Positions 6,339-12,719 of a stretch of 14,469 bases of DNA are shown piece after piece (the first letter of the stretch is position 1; every line of letters starts with the position of its first letter). The DNA lies in contig JAJRSX010000160.1 in assembly GCA_024278555.1 (NCBI GenBank), positions 1 to 14,469 on the forward strand. The letters run 5' to 3'. The notes under the pieces were generated by a model that ran no database searches, was not told where the DNA came from, and saw nothing but the letters and a program-made list of their open reading frames with translations. A program made the position numbers and the translations under genes. This DNA is from a bacterium. Lineage in GTDB: Bacteria > CG2-30-53-67 > CG2-30-70-394.

Positions 6339-6822
6339 CGCTGCCCTCCGCCGGGAGGGGGGCGAGGTCGATCGCCTTCAGCCGCTCCATCTCATGTTCG
6401 AGGGTGCGGACCTTGTGGGTCAGGCGGGTCTGCGCCGCCGTTGCCTTGGCGGCAGCGCGGGTGGCGCTCTGCTGGGCCTCGTGCTCCGCCTCCCAGGAGG
6501 TGAGGAGGGCGAGGAGGGTTCGCGCCACCGCCCCGGCACCGCCCCCCTGCGGCTCCAGCTCGCTGGCGCGGGTCAGCCAGGTGCGCGCCTCCGGTGACGG
6601 GGTGGTCACCGCCGGCGGCAGGTAGGCGAGGGCGCCGTGCAGCCAGGCGGCGGCGCGCAGGTGAGGATCGGCGGTGGGGTCCTCGCGCAGGCGGCGTGCC
6701 TCTTCGGGCGCCTGGGTGTGGAGCCCGTTGGCCGGCGCCGACGGCGCCGTGCGCAGCCATGGCCACGGTGCGCAGCCGATGGCGGTGGCGAGGATGAGGG
6801 CCGTGCAGGCCGACCTAAGCAT
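6331..6822 (-). CDS. qseG: QseG-like lipoprotein between kinase and regulator
   Basis: A 163-residue predicted lipoprotein: hydrophobic segment LRSACTALILATAIGC with the lipidated Cys17 (AIGC lipobox), a helical region (about 50-110), then an Ala/Arg/Glu-rich coiled coil (about 110-150, ending LEHEMERLKAIDLAPLP). E. coli QseG has the same plan, with a short lipoprotein signal, an alpha-helical body and a C-terminal coiled coil ending in LENLTDIERQLS, and is encoded in the same place between glrK and glrR. There it is an outer-membrane lipoprotein that contacts the GlrK periplasmic domain and promotes signalling. This copy is shorter. The ATG at 6822 has GAGGGGG about 6 nt upstream and overlaps the kinase stop by 8 nt (ATGCTTAG). 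Sequence identity to QseG is probably low, so the call depends on architecture and synteny. Confidence 0.8.
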   Translation of the reverse strand: MLRSACTALILATAIGCAPWPWLRTAPSAPANGLHTQAPEEARRLREDPTADPHLRAAAWLHGALAYLPPAVTTPSPEARTWLTRASELEPQGGGAGAVARTLLALLTSWEAEHEAQQSATRAAAKATAAQTRLTHKVRTLEHEMERLKAIDLAPLPAEGSGE

Positions 6823-8281
6823 GTGCCGCCCCCTCGGTCGTGGACGGGATGCGGGCGACGAAGCGCGAGCCGTGGTCCGGGGTGGAGGCCACCCGCAGCT
6901 CGCCGCCGTGGTCCTCGACGATGAACCGGGCGATCGCAAGGCCGAGGCCGGTCCCCGGCAGGGAGGCGTCGGCGTGGCCGCGCTCGAACCGCTCAAAGAT
7001 CCGTCCGAGCTCCGCCTCGGGGATGCCGATCCCGCTGTCGCACACGGCGATATCGACCGCCGGGGTCTCCCCGTCGTCGTGGCGCTCGACCTCGAACCAG
7101 ACCCGCCCCCCGGGGCGGTTGAACTTGACCGCGTTGGCGATGAGGTTGGTGAAGACCTGGCACAGCCGCTCCTCGTCACCGTGGACGGTGGCGTCGGGGA
7201 AATCCGGCGGCACAATCTCGATCCCCTGGCGGGCGGCCAGCAGGTCGGTCCCCTGGATGGAGCGGTGGAGGAGGGCATCAACAGGCACGGTGCGAAAATG
7301 GTACCCCATCTGCCCCGCCCTAATCCTGGAGAGGTCGAGGATCTGGGCGGTGCGCCGCTGCATCCGGTCGAGCTCGTGGCGGCTGATCTCCAGGAGCTTG
7401 CGCTGTCCGTCGCTGGTCGGGCCGGCGGCCCCTTCGAGCATCAGGGCGTTGGCTTCCCGCAGGGAGGTGAGTGGGGTCTTGAGCTCGTGTGAGCAGTTGG
7501 CGAGGAACTCCTCCTTGAGAGCGTCGAGCTCGGCGAGGCGGCGGGCCATCTGGTTCGCCGAGCGCGCCAGGTCGCCGATCTCGTCGTCACGCTCCATGGT
7601 GACCTGGTAGGTGAGCTCCCCCTGGGCCCAGCGGCGGGTGGCGGTGCGGATCTCGTGCAGCGGCCCGGTGACGTGGCGGGCCGTCCAATAGGCGAGGAGG
7701 CCGCCCACCCCCATCGCCACCACCCAGCCCAGGAGGCCCATGTGGAAGGTGTGGCGCACGGCCCGGTCGCTCTCCTGGAGGCGTGCCTCCATCCGCTCCT
7801 GGAGGCCGTCACGCACGGCATTGAGGAGGTCGGAGACAATATTGAAGGTGGCGCCGAGCTCGTCGACGCGGTGGACCTTCAGGGTCGCGTGGTCCCCCTG
7901 CCGCTGCCAGAGGCCGCGATGGGCCTCCTCCGCCGTGGCCATTGCCCGCCGCCACTCCCCCTCCGGGAGGTTGGCGGCGAGGGCGGTCAGGGCCGCCACG
8001 AGCTGTTGTCCTACCTCATCGGTGCGCTTGATGAAGGCCGGGTCACCGGTGACCAGGCTCTTCTTGGCCAGGCTCTCCTCGGCGCGGGCGAGCTGCAAAC
8101 AGCGTCCCGCCTCCATGTGCAGGGGCAGGTCATCGTGGAGGAGCTGGTCGACACCCCGACCGAGGGCGGCGAGGTAGCCGAGGATATAGACGCCGAGGCA
8201 GGCGACCACCACCCCGAGGAGGAGGTAGCTGACCAGGAACTTCAGGTAGAGACGGCGGGAGAGGAAGGAGACGAACGCCAT
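6815..8281 (-). CDS. glrK: GlrK/QseE-like sensor histidine kinase
   Basis: Inner-membrane kinase that should phosphorylate the GlrR-like regulator two genes downstream. From the ATG at 8281 the product has 488 residues: TM1 (about 15-38), a helical periplasmic sensor (about 39-178), TM2 (about 180-199), HAMP (about 200-252), a dimerisation domain with SHELKTPLTSLREANALM (phospho-acceptor His265), and an ATPase domain with the N box NLIANAVKFN (379-388), DSGIGI (415-420) and GTGLGL (443-448). LTSLRE after the His box is typical of GlrK. A TTG five codons upstream (8296) is in frame, but the ATG gives a normal kinase N-terminus. No clear Shine-Dalgarno precedes either. The stop TAG overlaps the QseG-like ATG. 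All kinase motifs are intact, so it should be active. Confidence 0.93.
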   Translation of the reverse strand: MAFVSFLSRRLYLKFLVSYLLLGVVVACLGVYILGYLAALGRGVDQLLHDDLPLHMEAGRCLQLARAEESLAKKSLVTGDPAFIKRTDEVGQQLVAALTALAANLPEGEWRRAMATAEEAHRGLWQRQGDHATLKVHRVDELGATFNIVSDLLNAVRDGLQERMEARLQESDRAVRHTFHMGLLGWVVAMGVGGLLAYWTARHVTGPLHEIRTATRRWAQGELTYQVTMERDDEIGDLARSANQMARRLAELDALKEEFLANCSHELKTPLTSLREANALMLEGAAGPTSDGQRKLLEISRHELDRMQRRTAQILDLSRIRAGQMGYHFRTVPVDALLHRSIQGTDLLAARQGIEIVPPDFPDATVHGDEERLCQVFTNLIANAVKFNRPGGRVWFEVERHDDGETPAVDIAVCDSGIGIPEAELGRIFERFERGHADASLPGTGLGLAIARFIVEDHGGELRVASTPDHGSRFVARIPSTTEGAAHA

Positions 8282-8295
8282 GGGTGTGTCGTGCA

Positions 8296-8324
8296 ATCAT
8301 CGGGGCGGGCCGAGAGGGGGTCAA
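8296..8324 (-). promoter_or_regulatory. Candidate sigma-70 promoter of the glrK operon
   Basis: On the minus strand, TTGACC (8319-8324, 5 of 6) and GATGAT (8296-8301, 4 of 6) are separated by exactly 17 nt. The start site would lie near 8289, only about 8 nt before the glrK ATG, so the mRNA would be nearly leaderless. That agrees with the absence of a Shine-Dalgarno. No sigma-54 signature (GG-N10-GC) was found here. Confidence 0.4.
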
Positions 8325-8407
8325 CGCGCCCTGCCGACCCGCCGAAGCATCGTCTTATGTTGGCTAACCCATTGCCGCCTCCCGAGCACGTCACTAATGT
8401 CCGGCCC

Positions 8408-11221
8408 ATGGATCGTCGCCCCAGCGTGACCGGAACCCGCCCGGCGGTGCGCCTCGCCGCTCTCCTCCTCCTCCTCCTCTGCTGTCTCATCGCCCCGGCC
8501 TGCCACCACGACAAGGGCGGCGAGGCGGAGCTGCGTTACAAGCGCGCCACCCGGCTGCTCGACGAGGGCAAGGTGAAGGCGGCGGTGGTGGAGCTCAAGC
8601 AGGCCACCGCGGCGCGGGAGGGGTGGGCGCCGGCGCACCGCAAGCTGGGCCACGCCTACCTCACCCTCGGGCGGTATGAGAATGCCCGGCGCTCCCTCGC
8701 CCGTGCCGCCAGCCTCGCCCCGGAGGACCTGGAGATCCTCCTCGATCTCGCCGAGGCGGAGATCCACCTCGACCAGCTCGAGCGAGCGAAGGGGTACCTC
8801 GAGCGGTACACCCAGGGGGTGGGAAAGACGCCGCGGGTGGAACGCCTCCTCGGGGCCCTTGCCCAGCGCCAGGGGGATCCGGCCGCGGCGCGAACCCACC
8901 TGGAGGCGGCCCTGGCGGCGAACCCGGACTCTCCGGCCACCCGCATGGAGCTCGCCCGTCTGGCGGTCGGCGAGGACGACCTCGAGGAGGCGGCGCGTCA
9001 GCTCAACGAGGCGGTCAAGGACCACCCCGAGGACCTGGAGATCCAGTACGGTCTCGCCGAGGTGGCGATCCGCCAGGGGGATCTCGGCGAGGCCAATGAG
9101 ATCCTCGACCGGATCGGCAGGATCGACGACCAGCAGGTCCTCAACCGCCTCCTCAAGGTGGATAACCTCATGCGCCTCGGCCGCGACAAGGACGCCCTCG
9201 CCGAGGCGACCGCCCTCGCCGGCGCCTACCCGGCACTCGGCCGCGCCCACCTCCTGCAGGGTGTCCTGTTGCTCAAGGCGAACCGGCTCAACGACGCGGT
9301 GGAGGCGCTCACCCACGCCACCTCCGCCGATGACAAGGACGCCGCCGCCTACTTCTACCTCGGCTCGGCCCTCCTCGCCATGGGCAAGGGGGAGCAGGCG
9401 CGCGCCCACCTCACCCGCGCCGTCGAGCTCCGCCCCGGCTACCCGATCGCCCAGGCCCTGCTCGCCGAGGCCCACCTCTTGGTGGGGGACACCGGCGCCG
9501 CCCGGCGGGTCGCCCAGGCGCTGATTGCGGACCACCCGGACCTTCCCATGGCGCGTCTGGTCGACGCCGATGCCGACGCGGTGGCCGGCCACCTCGACGC
9601 GGCGGCGGAGAAGCTGGAAAGGCTGGTGAGGGATCTGCCCGACTGGCGGGAGGGTCGCCTCCATCTCGCCCGGGTGGAGGCGAAGGCGGGCCATCCGGAG
9701 GCGGCGGGCGCGGCCTACGCGGCCCTCGCCCAGGGCGATGTGCCGGTGCCGCTCTATCTCGAATACGGCCGGCTGCTGGCGAAGGGGTCGGACTGGACAC
9801 CGCTCTTGCAGGTGGCCGAGGCGGCCCTTGCCGTCCACCCGGGCCGTGCCGTCCTGCTGAACCTCAAGGGGGTCGCCCTCGCCGGTCTCGGCCGTGGCGA
9901 GGAGGCGAAGGCGGCTCTCCGCGCGGCCCTGACGGCGACACCGGGCCACGGCGCCGCTGCCGCCAACCTCGCCAAGCTCCTGGCCAAGGAGGGGAGGGGA
10001 GCCGACGCCGTCGCCACCCTGCGCGCGGCGGTCGCCGCCAACCCCCAGGCCGGGTCACCGAGACGGCTGCTCGCCGAGCTCCTCCTCAAGGAGGGCAAGA
10101 CGGAGGAGGCGATCGGCCTCTACGAGGCGGCGGTCAAGGAGGCGGCGAGCCCCCGCGACCTCGCCCGCCTGACCCTGCTATATCTGAAGGGGGGGCGAGG
10201 GGAGGGGGCGGTGCGCGCCGCCCGGCGGCTGGTCACCGACCACCCGAAGCTCCCCGCGGCCCACCTCCTCCTGGTCCAGACCCTCGCCGCCTCCGGCCAC
10301 CCGGAGGAGGCCCTGGCCGAGGCGCAGACCCTGGTGGAGATGAAGCCCGCCTGGCCCCCCGCCCTCAATCAGGAGGCGGCGCTTCTCGCCCAGGCGAGGC
10401 GGGTCGACGACGCCGTCGTCACCTGGAAGCGATCGCTTGCGGCGCAGCCCGACCAGGCGGCGGTGGAGATCGATCTGGCCCGCGTCCTCCTGAGCGTTCA
10501 AAGGGGTAGGGAGGCGGTTGGCCACGCCCGCAAGGTGGTGGCCGCGCGTCCTGAAGATCCCACCGCGTACCTCATCCTCGGGCGAAGCCTGGAGGTGGCG
10601 GGCGAGGGGGAGGAGGCGGAGGGCGCCTTCAGGCGGGCCCAAAGCCTCGCCGCCGGCGCGCCGGCGGTCCTCGCCGAGATCGCCGAGTACCGCCTGCGCC
10701 GTGGGGATCCCGCCGCTGCCGAGACCCTCTACCGGGAGGTCTTGAAGGGGGAGTCGCGGCACCCCGGGGCGCTTCTGCGCCTGGCGATGATTGCCGAGCA
10801 CCAGGGCCGGTACGACGAGGCGGCGCGGCGTTACCAGCGGCTGCTGACCGTCCATCCGGAAGATGTCGTCGGCCTGAATAACCTGGCGTGGATCCTCGCC
10901 GACAAGCTCGGCAGGGCCGAGGAGGCGGTGGCGCGGGCGGCGGAGGCGAACCGCTTGCGGCCCGACCAGTGGTGGCTCCTCGACACCTGGGCGTGGGCCC
11001 TGGGCAAGGCGGGTGATCCGGACCAGGCCCTGCGGCGCCTCTCCGTGGCGCTGGCCCAGCGTCCCGACAATCCGACCCTCCACTACCACCGCGCGGTCCT
11101 GCTTTCGGCGCGCGGTGACCGGGTGGGGGCGGTGGTGGAGGCAAAGCGGGCGCTGGAGATCACCTCCGAGTTTCCCGAGGCGAAGCAGACCCGCACCCTC
11201 CTCGCCGGGTTGCAACGGTAG
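8408..11221 (+). CDS. Large TPR-repeat lipoprotein (PrsT-like)
   Basis: A 937-residue exported protein built almost wholly of tetratricopeptide repeats, which act as protein-protein scaffolds. An Arg-rich n-region, a core of six Leu (19-24) and IAPAC (28-32) suggest lipidation at Cys32, although Pro at -2 makes the lipobox imperfect. From about residue 40 to 930 the roughly 34-residue TPR pattern repeats, room for up to about 25 units (for example AHRKLGHAYLTLGRYENARR and LARAASLAPEDLEILL). The C-terminal units are NNLAWILADKLGRAEEAV then LDTWAWALGKAGDPDQAL. Length, signal and this C-terminus resemble the PEP-CTERM/exosortase-associated PrsT family, but no exosortase gene is in the window, so no symbol is given. 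The ATG at 8408 is chosen because it places the signal peptide at the N-terminus; ATG 8357 is also in frame. It is divergent from glrK, and the DHH gene starts 91 nt after its stop. Confidence 0.88.
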   Translation: MDRRPSVTGTRPAVRLAALLLLLLCCLIAPACHHDKGGEAELRYKRATRLLDEGKVKAAVVELKQATAAREGWAPAHRKLGHAYLTLGRYENARRSLARAASLAPEDLEILLDLAEAEIHLDQLERAKGYLERYTQGVGKTPRVERLLGALAQRQGDPAAARTHLEAALAANPDSPATRMELARLAVGEDDLEEAARQLNEAVKDHPEDLEIQYGLAEVAIRQGDLGEANEILDRIGRIDDQQVLNRLLKVDNLMRLGRDKDALAEATALAGAYPALGRAHLLQGVLLLKANRLNDAVEALTHATSADDKDAAAYFYLGSALLAMGKGEQARAHLTRAVELRPGYPIAQALLAEAHLLVGDTGAARRVAQALIADHPDLPMARLVDADADAVAGHLDAAAEKLERLVRDLPDWREGRLHLARVEAKAGHPEAAGAAYAALAQGDVPVPLYLEYGRLLAKGSDWTPLLQVAEAALAVHPGRAVLLNLKGVALAGLGRGEEAKAALRAALTATPGHGAAAANLAKLLAKEGRGADAVATLRAAVAANPQAGSPRRLLAELLLKEGKTEEAIGLYEAAVKEAASPRDLARLTLLYLKGGRGEGAVRAARRLVTDHPKLPAAHLLLVQTLAASGHPEEALAEAQTLVEMKPAWPPALNQEAALLAQARRVDDAVVTWKRSLAAQPDQAAVEIDLARVLLSVQRGREAVGHARKVVAARPEDPTAYLILGRSLEVAGEGEEAEGAFRRAQSLAAGAPAVLAEIAEYRLRRGDPAAAETLYREVLKGESRHPGALLRLAMIAEHQGRYDEAARRYQRLLTVHPEDVVGLNNLAWILADKLGRAEEAVARAAEANRLRPDQWWLLDTWAWALGKAGDPDQALRRLSVALAQRPDNPTLHYHRAVLLSARGDRVGAVVEAKRALEITSEFPEAKQTRTLLAGLQR
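8462..8479 (+). repeat. Trinucleotide repeat (CTC)6 in the signal-peptide core
   Basis: Six tandem CTC codons encode Leu19-Leu24, the hydrophobic core of the TPR lipoprotein signal. Slippage would add or remove whole Leu residues without a frameshift. CTC is the favoured Leu codon throughout this window, so the repeat may simply reflect composition. Confidence 0.7.
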
Positions 11222-11312
11222 ACCCCATCTCCGACCCTCGTCGCGGCATCGAGAGGGCGCCGGGCGATCCCCTCCCTGTCTGACCCCCAGAGCCATCCGA
11301 GTCCCACCGCCG

Positions 11313-12707
11313 ATGAAGTACATCGCTGTCTGTCAGGACGACGTCCTCCACGGGTTTCTCATCGCCCAGGCGCACGGGGGTGAGCAGATCCGTTTCCTCG
11401 TCACCTCCGGCAAGGCGCGGGCGCGCATGGCGGAGGTCGGCCTCGACGTCCACAAGGTGAGCCTCGCCGGACGCACCTGGCTGGCGGCGGCGGAGGCGGA
11501 GGCGGGCGACGTCTTCATCCTCTATCTCCACGACGATCGCCAGGTGAAGCGGCTGGTGGAGATGATCGCCGAGCGGGAGCCCGAGTGCTCGGTCATCCCC
11601 ATCCTCCACTCGCACCTCGCCTACGATCTCCCCGAGAGTCCGCGGGTGCGGCCCATCTTTACCCACGACCTCTTCTCCGAGCACGGCACCCAGATCCTCC
11701 ACCTGCAGACGACGCGTAACCGGGTGCAGGCGATCCGCGACCACTTCGCGGACAAGGAGCGGGTCCTCGTCCTGCTCCACGATGACCCCGATCCCGACGG
11801 CATCGCCGCGGGTCTGGCGCTGCGGGCCCTGCTCGGGCGCACCGCCCGTACCTGCCCGATGGCGAGCTACAAGCCGGTGACCCGGCCGGAAAATCTGGAG
11901 ATGCTGGAGCGTCTGGCCATCGACATTCTGCCGATGGAGGAGGTCGATCTGGCGCGCTACCCGGCGATCGCCACCGTCGACGTCCAGCCCGCCTACTTCG
12001 GGGATCGCCACCCGAAGGTCGACCTGGTCATCGACCACCACCCGGAGCTCAAGGGGTACCAGGCGAGCTTCCGCGAGATCCACACCTCCTACGGCTCGTC
12101 GTCGACGATGATGACCGAGTTTCTGCGCGCCGCCGATGTGGAGATCACCCAGCGGCTCGCCACCGCCCTCTTTTACGCGGTGAAGACCGATACCCAGTTC
12201 CTCCAGGGGACCCACCACCACGCCGACCTCGACTCCTTCTTATACCTCTATGCGCGCGCCAACCGGCGGGCCATCAGCCAGATGGAGCGGGCCCAACTTC
12301 CGGCCGCCGATCTCGATCGGATCGGTCGGGCGCTGCTCGCCCGCCACCAGATGGAGGACACCCTCTTCGTCCACCTCGGGCCGGTGCAGCGGGACGACGT
12401 GATCACCCAGTTCGCCGACATCTGTCTCCGCTTTGAGGGGGTCTCCTGGGTCTTCTGCTCGGGGGTCCTCGACAAGAACCTGGTGGTGGCGATCCGCAAC
12501 GTCGGCTACCTCAAGAACGCCGGCGAGGTGGCCGCAAAGGCATTCGGCGACGTGGGTAATGCGGGCGGTCGCCGTACCATGGCCAAGGCGATCATCCCAT
12601 TTGCCGCCCTCCGTCCTCTCCTCGGCTCCTGCGGGGAGTCGAAGCTCCGTGGCTTTATCGAGGAGCGTGTTCTGGCCCATCACAAGGCGCTCCTCTCCAC
12701 CTCCTGA
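11313..12707 (+). CDS. DHH-family phosphoesterase with an extra N-terminal domain
   Basis: DHH/DHHA1 proteins are metal-dependent phosphodiesterases or phosphatases acting on short oligonucleotides, pAp or cyclic dinucleotides. The 464 residues comprise an N-terminal alpha/beta domain (about 1-130) reminiscent of a TrkA-N/RCK fold but without GxGxxG. A DHH domain follows: motif I HDDPDPDG (156-163, canonical HxxPDxD), D223 in TVDVQ, IDHHPE (240-245) and TDT (292-294). The DHHA1 domain covers about 350-455. Where relatives usually have a GGH-type substrate motif, this protein reads NAGGRRTMAKA (416-426), with Arg420 in the His position. The metal-binding residues look complete. The ATG at 11313 gives a domain-like start (MKYIAVCQDD) but the Shine-Dalgarno is weak. 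It lies 91 nt after the TPR gene with no terminator between, and 12 nt before the transglycosylase gene. The substrate is unknown; an NrnA-like nanoRNase/pAp phosphatase is the nearest comparison. Confidence 0.88.
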   Translation: MKYIAVCQDDVLHGFLIAQAHGGEQIRFLVTSGKARARMAEVGLDVHKVSLAGRTWLAAAEAEAGDVFILYLHDDRQVKRLVEMIAEREPECSVIPILHSHLAYDLPESPRVRPIFTHDLFSEHGTQILHLQTTRNRVQAIRDHFADKERVLVLLHDDPDPDGIAAGLALRALLGRTARTCPMASYKPVTRPENLEMLERLAIDILPMEEVDLARYPAIATVDVQPAYFGDRHPKVDLVIDHHPELKGYQASFREIHTSYGSSSTMMTEFLRAADVEITQRLATALFYAVKTDTQFLQGTHHHADLDSFLYLYARANRRAISQMERAQLPAADLDRIGRALLARHQMEDTLFVHLGPVQRDDVITQFADICLRFEGVSWVFCSGVLDKNLVVAIRNVGYLKNAGEVAAKAFGDVGNAGGRRTMAKAIIPFAALRPLLGSCGESKLRGFIEERVLAHHKALLSTS

Positions 12708-12719
12708 TCTGAGTTCGCC

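Noticed and set aside
7655-8407. In-frame upstream extension of the TPR gene
   Set aside because: It overlaps the glrK coding region antisense and would bury the signal peptide in the middle of the protein.
8321-9949. Long minus-strand open frame (542 codons) antisense to the TPR gene
   Set aside because: The composition is shadow-like (Val/Glu/Leu/Arg-rich with no domain), while the plus strand carries clear TPR repeats and a signal peptide.
11222-11312. CCCTC/GAGGG hairpin between the TPR and DHH genes
   Set aside because: The 5-bp stem has a long loop and no T run, so it is not a terminator; readthrough is more likely.
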